Positions 45,295 through 57,907 of a stretch of DNA of 64,000 nucleotides are shown here, piece after piece. Each line of letters starts with the position of its first letter. Positions within the stretch are counted from its first letter, which is position 1. The position numbers and the translations under genes were made by a program. The notes under the pieces were generated by a model. The model searched no databases and was not told the DNA's origin. It saw only the letters and a program-made list of their open reading frames with translations. Source of the stretch: Collybiopsis luxurians FD-317 M1 (lineage: Eukaryota; Basidiomycota; Agaricomycetes; Agaricales; Omphalotaceae); contig KN834797.1 of the NCBI GenBank assembly GCA_000827265.1, positions 318,539 to 382,538 of the forward strand, written 5' to 3'.

Positions 45295-47904
45295 AAGGTA
45301 GCGATACTGTAGAGTCAACTCTAAGACTAACAGCAGCGTGAAATTCAGCTATATCCATTGCGTTCAGAACCTTCCCCCCTCCCCTTTCCAATGTTCCGTT
45401 AGTGGGCAGTTGAAGCAAAAGCGTAGGACTAGAGCTATGACTGCGAGTCAACAGAAGATTAAGCGTGGAAACTGAGTCTGGTCATGCCGATCGCGTCCTT
45501 CCGGCCCGGGGCGGAATTACGTACATTTGATTTCTCTTGCCCTTGGTCTTCAAACTTGGCTTCAACGTCGCTGCCGCTTGCTTCCCTCATAATTGGTGCA
45601 CAAGGTTATAATTTGAGTTAGCAGCAAGTCAGCAGTTGCTAATTGGTGGATATTCTTGGGTGTATCATGGAGCGAACATCCCGAAAGCTTGCTCATTTTT
45701 AAAAAAATCATGTCTTTAAGCACTTGAGCAGCAAGACAATAGGCAACTTCCTGCGCAAATCATTCGAAGGTTCTGGCCTCAGCTTCGGCACGATATTGCT
45801 CACCATTCATATGCTTTCTTTAAATAATAGTTCATTATGGAACTGGCAAACCGGCGAACGTGATGCAACTGAAGTTTTGTCTGGGGGTAGTTATGCTGAG
45901 AAAAGTATTCACTCTTCACAAAGTTGTATTCAGTGTTAACCACTACTGAGACCATAGTAGGTGGACGAAGAGGATCTGTATATTGTAGCTCAGAATACAA
46001 ATGTAAAAAATGGTCTACAGAGAATAAAGAACTTATCGCCTCAGCATAAATCCTAGTACTCGATAGGTCCATCTTCCCTCTATCGCTAGTCTTCGGCCTT
46101 TACCTCCTACCATCTCTCCATGTTCGTCGTTGTCCAGATGCCGTTCACTCCAAGCCCCAAATTGCTTAACAGCAATGTGTGGTTCCGGCTCTGATTTGCG
46201 TGATGTAGTTGAGGGTGGAAGCGATGATAATCGGACGACAGGAAAGGTTTGAATGTTGATTGGCACTCTGCCAGTACAACCACATAACCACGACGAGTAG
46301 AGTAGAGATATTGTTTCTGTAACTCAGTCTCCCGGACCAACGTATGCTAGGAGTTAAATGTGAACGATTCTGCATATGGTGTGAGTGTTGATCGAGTCAG
46401 AGTACCAAAGGTAGGAATCTAGACCTTGCCTGTCATCTCTGTATTTTTGCTCTTAGCAATTATAGATGTGCCGAGTATAAGAAACAAAGGGTGACTTGGA
46501 GTAGGAGCAACAAAACTACAACTTCACAAAGTTCATGATGGAAAAGGGAGGTTAGGAGTGGAAACACACGCTGACTCTTCTGATGAAGACGAGCGGGACA
46601 TTAACGGGCAATGTCAAGACCCTATTCGAGGGGCTGCGGGCTGCAATTGATCTTGCAGTGGCTTCTGCTTCGGCAGCGAGTGGTTATCCAGGCTGAATCT
46701 TGTGGAGAAATGGGAGGCAGCAAACAAGTTCAGCCCGTGTATCTTTCAGACATAGTTCCGATTGAGCCACAGACATATTCCCGGATATGGGCAGGGGACC
46801 TGTGAGGTTTGCGGTGGCAGGTGGGGAGCCTACAGGTAGATTTCAATCAACTCCAATGGTATGCCGCTGGCAGTGGAGGTAGTTGAGGTAGGACAGAGGA
46901 AGCGACTGAACAAAGGGAGGATGCATTAGACAGTACTGGGTAGAGAGCTGTTGATCGTTGGATGGTGGATGTTGTGGTAGTCGTCAAAGTCGAGTTGGGT
47001 GCCAGAGCCTTTGTTATATTTTGGCTCAGTTCCCATAGTTGTGTCGTTGAGCGTCAGGTAAAAGGTCAGAGTGAGGAATGTGAATCCCTGTTTGCCTCGC
47101 TCTTTAAACTTAAAGAGTGAATATGTTCCCTTGCAAGCAACATGGTCTGAGTAAGTTGGAAGCGAAAGCGCACAGGAGATACATGCTGCAAGGAAGACCA
47201 GGAAGCGGATTCCGATTTGAGTAAATAGGTTGGTGATATTGAAGGTAAGATAAACGATGCCTACCTCCTGTATTGGAATTGTCCTTCTGCATGAATACTA
47301 TTCAAGTTCCCTGACTTGTAAATTGGTGGCTATTCGAACAGGGAAGAGCGGCCCTTTTGTATCCAGGAATAATGCTCTGGGCAACAATCAAAAGGTCAAC
47401 CAGGCTAATGTACTTTTTGCAAACTGGACACCAAGCATGCTAGCTATACAATGTTTTATTCATTGGGAAAGCCTTAAGAGGCATATGTATATTTTGCCAA
47501 ACATGGACTCATTCAGACAAAGTAGGTCAAAATAAGACTGATTTGACACTTTGACAAGGTGTATAAGAAATACTGAGAAAATCCTCATTTGCAAGTGCAT
47601 GGAATGTAATGGAATGCTGAGTTTTTGTGGTGGCAAAATCTGGGCCTGATCCTTAACAGACAATTTTATATGAATAGTGTAATACTGATAACAAAATAAT
47701 ATATTAAAGCTGTCATAATCAAATTACAACCCATTTTGAGCATAGAGTAAGCTGGGAGGCAGCTGCATTTGAGTCACTACATACTCATAGGTGCCATGTG
47801 GCAGTGTTGGTCTACTACCAGCAGCAGGGCATCAAGTCAGTAGATGAACAATGTGTCAAGGAGTTCAAGAGGAGGAGAACTTACATAATGTTTTACACAG
47901 CAGC
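45295..47904. other. Intergenic, with one dispersed repeat at about 46731-46830
   Basis: No gene supported over 2.6 kb. A stretch at about 46731-46830 (AGCCCGTGTATCTTTCAGACATAG..GGGCAGGGGACCTGTGA) resembles 55814-55902 in the same orientation. The part near 47840-47890 is the usual NLR-WD40 3' flank (TGTGTCAAGGAGTTCAAGAG). Confidence 0.5.
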
Positions 47905-50900
47905 CTAAGCAGAATCCCAACATTCAGTCCATTTGGTTCCATAAGCAAAATTTGACCAGTCCACAGAAAGGGCACAGTTACTGGCATCAGAAGGTATAGT
48001 GAGGATTTGACGTTTATCTACAAACCCATGCCTCATCCAGGGAGGAAGCCAAACAATGAGCTTTCCATGATCAGAACAAAGCCAGCCATGGTCATCAATG
48101 TAACCTGATGAAATATGAGGAGGAAATTGAATGGGAGACTCTAAGAGGGAAGGGTACATTGATGAGAGGGAAGGATGGGGGCTATGCACTTCTGGTGAAG
48201 CAGCATGCAAATAGAGATCCTGTTGTAAGATTTGAGTTCTGATATTATCCCAAGTACCAGACAGCACATATTGACCATCAGGTGAATATGCAACAGAGGT
48301 AACCCTTTCAGCATGCCCTTTGAGCAGCTCCCCAACCTGCAAACCTGCTTGAGCATTCCAAATTCTTACTGTCCTATCAGCAGAGCCAGACACCACATGT
48401 TGACCATCAGGTGAATATGCCACTGAAGTGACCCAATCAGTGTGCCCTTTGAGAGGCTCCCCAACCTGCAGACCTGTTTGAGCATTCCAAATTCTCACTG
48501 TCCTATCAGCAGAGCCAGACACCACATAATGACCATCATGTGAATATGCCACTGAGGTAATCCAATCAGTGTGGTCTTTGAGTGCCAGCTGCCTAACATG
48601 CAGGCCTGTTTGAGCATTCCAAATTCTTACTGTGCTATCAATAGAGCCAGATGCCACAAATTGACCATGAGGTGAATATGCCACTGAGGTAACAAAATTT
48701 GTGTGGCCTTTGAATGACTCCCCAAACTGCAGACCTGTTTGAACATTCCAAATTCTTACTGTACCATCCCAAGAACCAGACACCACAAATTGACCATCAG
48801 GTGAATATGCCACTGAGGTAAGAAATTTTGTGTGGCCTTTGAGTGGCTCCCCAAAGTGCAAACCTGTTTGAGCATTCCAAATTCTTACTGTCCTATCATC
48901 AGAGCTAGACACCACATATTGACCATCAGGTGAATATGCCACTGAGGTTACAAAATTTGTGTGGCCTTTGAGTGACTCCCCAAACTGCAAACCTGTTTGA
49001 ACATTCCAAATTATTACTGTGTTATCATCAGAGCCAGACATCACATATTGACCATCAGGTGAATATGCCACTGAGTTAACCTTTTCAGTGTGGCCTTTGA
49101 GTGGCACCACAACCTGCAGGCCTGTTTGAGCATTCCATATTCATACTGTGCTATCAATGGAGCCAGACACTGCATATTGGCCATCAGGTGAGTATGCCAC
49201 TGAGGTAACTGAATGAGTGTGGCATGGAATGGCTCCCCAAACTGCAGGCTTGTTTGAGCATTCCAAATTCTTACTGTCCTATCATTAGAGCCAGACACTA
49301 CATATTGACTATCAGGTGAATATGCCACTGATGTAACAAAATTTGTGTGGCCTTTGAGTGACTCCCCAACCTGCAGACCTGTTTGAGCATTCCAAATTTT
49401 TACTGTGCTATCAATGGAGCCAGACACCACATATTGACCATCAGGTGAAAATGTCACTGAGGTAACTCTGTCAGTGTGACCTTTGAGTGGCTCCCAATCT
49501 GCAGACCTGTTTCTGCATTCCAAATTCTTACTGTCCTATCATTAGAGCCAGACACTACATATTGACCATCAGGTGAATACGCCACTGAGGTGACCCAATT
49601 ACTGTGGCCTTTGAGTGGCTCCCTAGCCTGCAGACCTGTTTGAGCATCCCACATTCTTACTGTATCATCCCAAGAGCCAGACACCACATATTGACCATTA
49701 GGTGAATATGCCACTGAGGTAACCTTGAGTGGCTCCCCAACCAAACCTGTTTGAGCATTCCAAATTCTTACTGTCTTATCATCAGAGCTGGACACCACAT
49801 ATTGACCATCAGGTGAAAATTCCACTGAGGTAACTCTGTCAGTGTGACCTTTGAGTGGCTCTGCAACCTGCAAACCTGTTTGAGCATTCCAAATTCTTAT
49901 TGTCCTGTCATCAGAGCCAGACACCACATATAGACCATCAGGTGAATATGCCACTGAGGTAACAAACTCTGTGTGGCCTTCAAGTGACCCCCAAACCTGC
50001 AGGCCTGTTTAAGCATTCCAAATTCTTACTGTCCCCATTGAAAGAGCTAGACACCACATATTGACCATCAGGTGAATATGCCACTGAGGTAACAAAATCT
50101 GGGTGGCCTTGGAGTGACTCCTCAACCTGCAGACCTGTTTGAGCATTCCAAATTCTGACTGTCCTATCATAAGAGCCAAATATCACATATTGACCATCAG
50201 GTGAATATGCCACTGATGTAACTGTCTCAGTGTGACCTTTAAGTGGCCCCCCACCCTGCACACCTATTTGAGCATTCCAAATTCTTACAGTTCTATCACA
50301 AGAGCCAGACACCACATATTGACCATTAAGTGAATATGCCACTGAGGTAACTGTCTCAGTGTGACCTTTGAGTGGCTCCCTAACCTGCAGACCTGTTTGA
50401 GTATTCCAAATTCTTACTGAGTTTTCATTAGAGCCAGACACTACATATTGACCATCTGGTGAATGTGTTACAGATGTTGTCCATTCACCAGAATATATTA
50501 CATGCAACATCCTCTCCCACTGTAACTCATGTTCACCTCTTGTTACTTTTATAACTTGCTTAGGATGTATAATTTTGTTTTCTCTTAGTACAGATTCTGG
50601 AGGTACAAGTGCACATCCTGATACATCAAGGTGTGGTGTACTCTCATGTAATGGAATCAAAAACACATTTGCAAACTGCTCCAACTCCACCATTCTCCTC
50701 ATCATATTTGTATCCTATTGTTCTATCATTTACCATTCAGTCACTGAGAATTAATCCTTACCTTTATCTTCTGTGCCCATCTTCTAATTTTTCTTATACT
50801 ATCCATTATTCTATTGCTGTTCCCCATCAGACTCATACATTCCAACCAAAATATTATTTTACAACTGCTTGTGATATATCTTAATGCTTTTATTACACCA

Positions 50901-53544
50901 TTCATTGCTTTGGCATTGTCTATATGGTATGCCCACCATTTTGTACTGTACTGCAGTTGACTTGATATTCTCTGATTAATCCTGTATTGTAGATCCTGTA
51001 CCTCACAATTGGGAATTGAGGATGTTTCCAAAAGGCAGATATTGAACCTAAGCTCCTTGGAAAGAATCTGCGTACAGATGTTCGCCATAATCTGATAGTG
51101 GCAATTTCCTTGAATCTTCAACTCCTCTGGGCACTCCTCAGATGATAAGAATTCTGCCAATGACAAATGATAATATATCTTCTCATTATTCACAGATAAT
51201 ACTGCTCTCAGTGCATCTATCACCCATCAGGAAAACTACCCTTGGCCCAGGTTAGCCAAGGTACCCTGAAGGTCTCTAGGATTCTGGCCTTAGCCTAGGC
51301 ACCCCTGGGAGCTTTGGGTAGCCTGGGTAGCCTAGGCTATGGCCAAATTCCTAAAGACCTTTAAGCTCCCTGAGAGATTTCTGAAGTGTCTCTGAAGTGT
51401 CTTTGAGGGCTCTCTAGGATTTTGATTTTAGCCTAGGCATCTCTGGGAGCTTTGGGTAGCCTGGGTAGCCTGGGCAGCCTAGGCTATGGCCAAAATCCTA
51501 GGGACCTTCAGGCTCTCTCAGAGATTTCTGAAGTATCTCTGAAGTGTCTTTGAGGGCTCTCTGGGGGTCCCTGGGGGTCCCTGGGGATCCCTGGAGCAGA
51601 AATATCATAAATCATACAAATAATACAAAATTATATTTCAAACACCTAGTGAAGTATTAATCTTGTGTAAATGTACAAAAGGAACATTTATACAGCTGGA
51701 AATATTCACAGAATTTCGCTTTTAAAACAAATCACATGATGTGCTCACCGTGAACTATCTACAATCAAAAAAATTTTCCCATGGTCTAAATATGTTTACT
51801 ACCATTATAAACCATTGTACATATACTATATACATATGTATAGGGTCTGTACTATACTGATATACTGTGCTCGAGTATGTTAACTTAATACCAAGCTTAT
51901 GCTAAATACAATAATATAATAAACTGTGCTATAAAGTGTAGGTATGGAATAGTAGGTGAGAAACTATCATGGTATACAATATAGTGCAATACTATAGCTT
52001 AGAGGGGTAATGCAGAGCTAGTAGATAGAGTGTAAGATAGAGTGATAGAAGAATAGAGTAAGATATTATATTATTTTAAATTTATTCTTTGAAGCCTCAG
52101 GGCTTCCCAGGGATCATCAGGGAAGCCTCAGGCACTCTCAGAGATCTTTATAGAAACCTCAGGCATCTTCAGGATCCTCAGGAATTGGGGGGTGTCTCCT
52201 GACCACTCCAGCTGACCTGGGCAGCCCAGGCAGCCTGGGTGGCCTAGGCTTACCTGGACTCTCTGAGACTAGCCACTGCTAGCCTGGGCATATGGAACTT
52301 TTTCCTGATGCCCTTTGAACCACATGTTGGGTCACATGATCAGAATTCTGACTGACTATTTTTGCCAAAGTGTCAATTGTAAAAGGTTCATAAGCTGCCA
52401 CTATTGAGCCTACAACTAATCTGAATTGCTGCTGTTCTTGTTGATTTGTAAACTTTTGTCTTAGAACTTCCTTGTATAAGCTGTACAGATTAGAATTGGG
52501 ATGCTTAATAATGCTGCTAGGCTTCTTTGACTGCAGCACAACTTGAATATTTGCCAACACATGTATTCCTGAGCCAATAAATTCCATGACTGTATTGGCC
52601 CAGATGAAAAGACCATCTGCCCTAGCCTCTAGATCAACCATATGACTTTGTAAAATTCCTTGCTCATCCAGATGAGCACATCTATTCTTAAAAAATATTT
52701 CAATATCTTTATAAGCAGTATAATCATTGGTCAAGTCAAAATCCTGCACAAGCTCCTTGTTGACCATTGCCCTGTCAATTCCAGCATTAAGGCAGCTTGT
52801 TACCACTACTCGAAGCCACGGAATCTTGATCAAATGAGATTGCAAATGCTCCAAAAGTGTAAACTGCTCCATTGGGTTTCCCCATTCATCTAGTCCATCA
52901 ATGATAATAATAGTGGGCTTTGATGCACTGATGGTATATAATGGTTTACACAAGATAGACAGCTGCTCCTTCAATGGGACACTGTCTACATGTAGAGAAA
53001 CATCCTTCTCAAGTATATCCAGTAGAGTTCGAGCATATTCTGGATATATCTTTGCTAGGTGGTAGTCAATGGTTGGCACCAGAATGGAAGTATTACTTGT
53101 CTCTTGACCTTTTACACAATGAAATGTCAGTGCCAAGGTAACTTTGCTGTCCATTTCCCGGAGTGTTTCGGCAAGTGTGACTGCAATTGCACTTTTTCCG
53201 CTTCCAGCTAATCCGTGGATCCAAGCCACCTGACTGCCTGGCTTGAGAACCCATCGATGGAAATCGTGGAGAATTGCAACACGGGTTCCTTCCGTACAGC
53301 TGGTCTGTTTTTTGACCGGATTGGTCATTGGGTTGAGCTTTTGCAAGAGAAAGTCAATTTGATCTTTTCCTGTTTTCACAAGATTGTTATTTTTGCCCGT
53401 CATCAATTAATTTGTGTCGTACCGAAATGTTGATGAACCTCATGATGAACATCCCTTCCTACAGCATAGAAACCTGATCCCTGTATTGTGAGATAGGAGG
53501 TCCCAGATAGCATGGATACTGGAGCAGAATCTGGCCCTACAACC
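47905..53544 (-). pseudogene. NACHT-WD40 NLR gene, broken
   Basis: Minus strand. A first visible exon (53544-53423) encodes GTSYLTIQGSGFYAVGRD and HHEVHQHFG. After a 53-base intron, 53369 onwards reads KDQIDFLLQKLNPM, then Walker A HGLAGSGKSA, Walker B PTIIIIDGLDEWG and a sensor-like VVVTSCLNAGIDRAM: a NACHT ATPase. A 1,086-bp insertion (51225-52310) splits the protein between HVVQR and VIDALRAV. Then follows YYHLSLAEFLSSEE, an intron near 50710-50750, DTNMMRRMVELEQFANVF, about 18 WD40 blades and the tail (GYIDDHGWLCSDHG..WTECWDSA). Besides the insertion there are a nonsense codon in NA*TG (about 50008), frameshifts near 50038, 49500 and 49225, and an early stop four codons before the usual end. 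By domain order it was an NLR-like incompatibility/immune receptor. Its true 5' exon was not found. Confidence 0.85.
51225..52310. mobile_element. 1.09-kb element with 11-bp TIRs inserted in the NLR gene
   Basis: Terminal inverted repeats CATCAGGAAAA (51225-51235) and TTTTCCTGATG (52300-52310) are perfect. Removing the element and one copy of a flanking CC/GG dinucleotide restores the reading VVQRVIDALRAV, which aligns with VVENVLKALKAL in the related gene at 63.4 kb, so the boundaries are well supported. The element encodes no protein I recognise. It consists of low-complexity runs such as GGGTAGCCTGGGTAGCC, CTGAAGTGTCTCTGAAGTG and GGAAGCCTCAGG plus an AT-rich centre (51600-52080). The superfamily is unclear from a 2-bp duplication (TA-like or CACTA-like ends are absent). 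Confidence 0.75.
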
Positions 53545-54096
53545 CTGAGTTAGAAGAATAGAATTAACACTAAATCGGCCACTTGCAATGAGCATTGTCT
53601 TCAGCTATACAATGTCTTTCCATGATACGTGGTAGATGATGGTCGTTGTTAAGGAGTGAACAGGACATGTGATGCGATAGACCTTGTAAATTCAGCTGCT
53701 TATCTGTATTTTGTACCCGGCACTGGTAATGCCGATAATCACGCGCATTGCCTCTCACCATCTTCCTTTCTGATATTTACCGTTATGAGCGCAGGTCAGT
53801 TTAAATGTCTATCCCAGCTGCCTTTGGCACTCGATATTGAGACGAGGCTCCTAAGGAGTACAATCCTGGCTGAAAAAGTCTCGCTATGAATTGCTTTTCT
53901 TCATTTCCGCATGTACAAATGTCTTTAGGCATGCATTACTATACCGGACTGGGAATGCAATTTGGAGTCTTTTCTCTTCAAACTTTTACTGTCAGCTTCA
54001 GTCATTCTCCATCCTAGCCCATTGGTCAGGATTAAGGTACTCATTGCTGTATTCTGTTCCCGATCTCTGTATACTCTTACTGTCAATGCTTGCAGC
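53545..54096. other. Upstream region of the broken NLR gene
   Basis: An intron acceptor (TTCTAACTCAG) precedes the exon at 53544 on the minus strand, so a further 5' exon should lie here or beyond. A candidate is the frame with MERHCIAEDNAHCKWP at about 53620-53570, but I could not fix its donor. Confidence 0.3.
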
Positions 54097-54588
54097 CAGT
54101 GTTCACCTTAAGACCTAAGGCCTTAATTAAGTTAAGGTCTTATTTTCTTAATTAACAAAGGGTTAACTTCAATACCTAAGTTAATTTGCTTAATTAAGAG
54201 TCTTAAATAACATGTGACTTCTAAAGTAAATTTTTTGCAGCTATGACGGTTGTTTTGTACTTGCCACACTGCTCCTTCAGAATGATATTGTAGGGGGTCC
54301 TGTTTATTTTTCTGCTGAGGTACTTTGTGGAGGAGTTGAGTGGGAGAATGGTGATGTGACTTAATGTTGTATTTGCTGCCAGACTGTGGAGCAAACAAGC
54401 ATTGCGTAGTATGGAGCTGTTGGCAAAAGAGGGCAAGAAGGGGACAAGTGTTGGAAAACAGTACAAAAGAAAGATCTGGGGATGAATACGACAGTAGAAA
54501 CTGAATTTTGTAGTAATACCTTAACTAGCCCTTATTTTGAAATTAATTTAAGACCAAATTAAACATTAAGACATTAAGACGAACACTG
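54097..54588. mobile_element. hAT-like MITE (492 bp) with 8-bp target duplication
   Basis: The element begins CAGTGTTCACCTTAAGACC (54097) and ends with the near inverse, ..GGTCTTAA/GACATTAAGACGAACACTG (54588); about 24 terminal bases match with a few differences. It is flanked by perfect 8-bp direct repeats CTTGCAGC at 54089-54096 and 54589-54596. CAGTG-type ends with 8-bp duplications are typical of hAT elements. The interior is AT-rich at both ends (TTAATTAA-type words) with a short non-transposase core, so it is non-autonomous. Confidence 0.85.
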
Positions 54589-54596
54589 CTTGCAGC

Positions 54597-55812
54597 ATCA
54601 TGAAGCATATTTCCCCATCTTCACACCTGTCATGCCCCTCTAAAACCATTCCCTGCATCTTCTTGGCACCCATCTTGCCCATCATTTTGCAACACTGTAT
54701 CAGTGTCCACTGGATACTCTACATACTCTACATACACAAAATGAAAGGGTGAAAGCACAATCAATACATTCAATACTAGAACGCTAAGATATCAGGACAT
54801 ATATAGAGATGACAGTACAAGTCGGCTTTCCAGACAAATGTATATTCAAAGAGGGCTCAACAGGGGTATTGAGAAAGAGAGGTGCAGACAAAGGATGTGA
54901 GTGAAGCATGAGAAAACTTATCAATTGGGAAGTCGACATCACATCAAGAACTTGGCAGGCTGTTGGGGGAAGCGGCAGCTGAGCTACCAAAAGGGTCGAC
55001 AGATACATCTTGCTCGTCTCCCCTGTATTCCAGCCCTCAGGCAGGATAGGCATGTCATGGGAGAGATTAGTGTGAGTAGGGCGACGAGCGGAACTCCACT
55101 GAGATAATGAGGGAGAGGGAAATTCGAAACAGAAAGTTCAAAGAATCATTTGTGTGCGGAATCTCGTGGACAAACTGGAGGCCATGGCAATGAATCAAAA
55201 GTATTAAAATTATAAAGCCAAAGAAAAGCTGTGTAGAGCCATGCTCTTAATGGATTAGAAATGTCATTTGTTTTTGCCGCTGCAACAGAATTCGCGTACA
55301 AGAATTTCCAAACCAATTCCAACTACACATCCATGCCATTCAGGCATATCACTGAATCACATGCTCTTTTTGCGCGATCGTGACCCCTGGTGGTCATTGA
55401 ATGAGACAGGTTGAATGTGAGAAAGCAAATCGTTATAATGCATGGCATAGCTGGTGTCATACACATAGGTGAGTGGTGAGTGGTAGTGGTGAAGAAAAAT
55501 TGGCGACGAAAAGCTCGGAAAGGAATATCCGAGTGTGAGAAGCTAATTGACCAATATTCTAAGTACTTCGACTTTTTCTCATCTGGAAGGAATCACTCCA
55601 ACCTAAGCAAAAATAGCATAATACCACACACTAATACACTGTTACATATATACTCACATCCTCCTCCAGGGTAGTATCAACCAACCGACGCCAGTCTCGA
55701 CTCGGTCAAAACTGACTGGAGATACCCAAATTCTGGTTTCAGCAGTTTGTATCGGAACTATCCATCAGCTACACTGTCCATGCCTATCTCTCAATCTACA
55801 GCCTCACCATCG
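54597..55812. other. No gene seen
   Basis: About 1.2 kb of mixed sequence without a coding region I can support. Confidence 0.5.
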
Positions 55813-55813
55813 T

Positions 55814-55902
55814 CTAGCCCATGTGTCTTCCAGGCATAATCAGTCCCTCAGCCTCAGACATTCTGAAACGGGCAGGGGACCTGTGATACCTGCGAGGCCA
55901 TA
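55814..55902 (+). repeat. Dispersed repeat partner of 46731-46830
   Basis: Shares AGCCC(A/G)TGT(G/A)TCTT, a degenerate middle, and GGGCAGGGGACCTGTGA with the copy at 46.7-46.8 kb, same orientation. No coding capacity seen. Confidence 0.5.
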
Positions 55903-56059
55903 GGGAGACTGTAACTAGCCCCGTTAGTATGGTGGTGTGCTGGGGGGAGAGTGCCTAGACAAAGAAAAAATGCATCAGACGGTTATGACAAATACAAACA
56001 GAAGGTTAAGCAAATAAGGAGACCAGATAACGGCATGAGAATGGAGTAAAAGTGAAGGA

Positions 56060-56620
56060 AATGTAACTCACCAGTTCCTTTGAGCAACCGTCTTCCAACA
56101 GTCAACGTAGGCACAGAGGGGACCAATGATATAGTCTTTCCACCTGTAGTATCACCACCTTCTTTATTCCTGGCCGCATCTACTCCACCAAAGTAGATAA
56201 AACAGATGCCGTTGCCGTCGTGGATGTCGAATGAGGAGATTGAAGTGGTCATTGACGGGGATGACAATACGGAGTATGCGGATCATGTGTGTGAGTAATA
56301 GTAGCAATTCCCGTATGCGCTGCCTCCTGCCTACTGCAAGACTTGAACCGCGCAGAGTAGCATCTGTACGCCAGTCCATTAAACCGGAAAACGTGGGTAG
56401 GGAGTATACTTAGCCGTCGGCAGTTGGTGTGCGAGTGAATAGAAGTCATGGTCGTGGTTGCGATACACAGAAGAGAAGTGTGGGAGGGGAGCATAGATAT
56501 CAATTTGGCCCTTGGGTTTACTACCCTTTGCAGGATAAGGTCTGTAGAATACGGATGTCGGGACTACGCGGGTAAGTGTGTAATCCATCATCGCAGGTGC
56601 TGTCGGGTCGAATGTAGCCT
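56060..56620 (-). pseudogene. Decayed histidine kinase exon-1 copy (copy B)
   Basis: On the minus strand several short out-of-frame pieces match exon 1 of the kinase at 13986: AMMDYTLTRVV against [20 protein letters not shown] identical, DWRTDA identical, and VPTLTVGRRLLKGTGE against [16 protein letters not shown]. The order is the same and frames change repeatedly. The following exon 2 is not found next to it. It appears to be a second, shorter duplicate lying downstream of copy A in the same orientation. Confidence 0.75.
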
Positions 56621-56999
56621 TAAAAAAAGAATATGAGCCGACGGTGGAAAATAACGAAGGACAAGATTTAGGGTTCAGCTCACCTAGTGACGGGTCCATA
56701 CTAGCTGAGTTGGAATTCGATCTTTGTGCTACGATGAATAGATGTGAAGTGTACCCAATCTGCAGACCGCTCATCTCTCCCATGTTGGTGGGGTAAGAAA
56801 GCTGAATATCCCAAGCTGGTGCAGAACCAATCCGGAAGGTCACCAGAAGGAACTTATGCGGCGATGAGGGGACACTGGAAAAAAGGAAGGAGGGAGATGT
56901 TAGCATATCACAGCTATGGAAACGAATGAAAATAATGGCGAAAGAGAACTTGAACAGATGAAAGGGACAGAATAGCAGTCGTACCTTCTCTATACGACT

Positions 57000-57900
57000 C
57001 AACCCAACAGGATTATTTGTACGCGTCCATCCTGCCCTGCATTTCCAATATTTTTTTCCCCGTCTTCCATATCTTCGTTTGGTTCAATTATTGGAATGAT
57101 AATTGCCCCAGGGTCGACATCGATGACTAGTCCGTATTCCAATTCGGGTGCTGATGATAGCTGGAGGAGACAGCTGCGAGCACCAAGGGAGGACGTAAAG
57201 TACAACTTTGCAGACGAAGTGCCCAAGTGGCCCAGAGTGCAAGAAATTGCATCTGCGCGCTGGCTACCAGCTTGACGTACGCGGGGAACAGGATGAACCT
57301 GAATGTTTGCTACGTAAATGAGAAAGAGAGAGAGACGAAGGGTTGTGCACAGAGTTTGTGAAGGCTATCGGTGATCGTCGTCATTGGAAAGCCGGCTTTG
57401 TAATTGTTGTAGTGCTGGTAAATCGTTAATACAGTTTCCCTACGATGCTCTGACAAAATGGGTAAAGTACAACAATAGATAGGCAGTGGACACTCACATT
57501 TATCACAACTAGTAATATTCCACTGGGTACAAGCAAGCAAGATCATCATCCGCAACTGAGGACATTAGACTATGAGGAGATTTTGACATGAGAATCAAAG
57601 GCCTGGACATATGCACCCTGTCGTTGTAAGTCGGTGGAATACATCTGATAGAATACGGATGATGGTGGTGGAAGGAAAAGGTGTGACGGAGGGCTCGGAA
57701 TGGACGCAAGGGAGCCGAATTTGACTGAACAGAAAAAAAGGTCAAACCGTTCAGTATATCGTACATTACCTTGCTTGTTTGACTACATAGATATATTTAC
57801 CATACAGTAATTTACACCATCCACTCGCAACCATCCCGCTCTAAATCACAGCTCAACCCTCAACCCCTCGCTCCCATGTCGTCGCCATAGATGCTCTGGG
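57000..57900. other. Stretch between the two kinase relics, unknown content
   Basis: Minus-strand frames with protein-like content occur (LEYGLVIDVDPGAIIIPIIE at about 57150-57090; SCDKCECPLPIYCC at about 57510-57465), but I recognise no family and cannot join them. Possibly part of a duplicated or transposed gene. Confidence 0.3.
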
Positions 57901-57907
57901 TCCTTGT

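Noticed and set aside
48300..50480. Regular 129-bp repeats that could be mistaken for a satellite or CRISPR-like array
   Set aside because: Each unit codes a WD40 blade of 43 residues; no unique spacers, and the organism is eukaryotic.
53395..53408. Start of the NACHT gene at the Met near 53406
   Set aside because: The segment lies within a 53-base intron; splicing gives HQHFG-KDQIDFLL in phase and extends the protein upstream.
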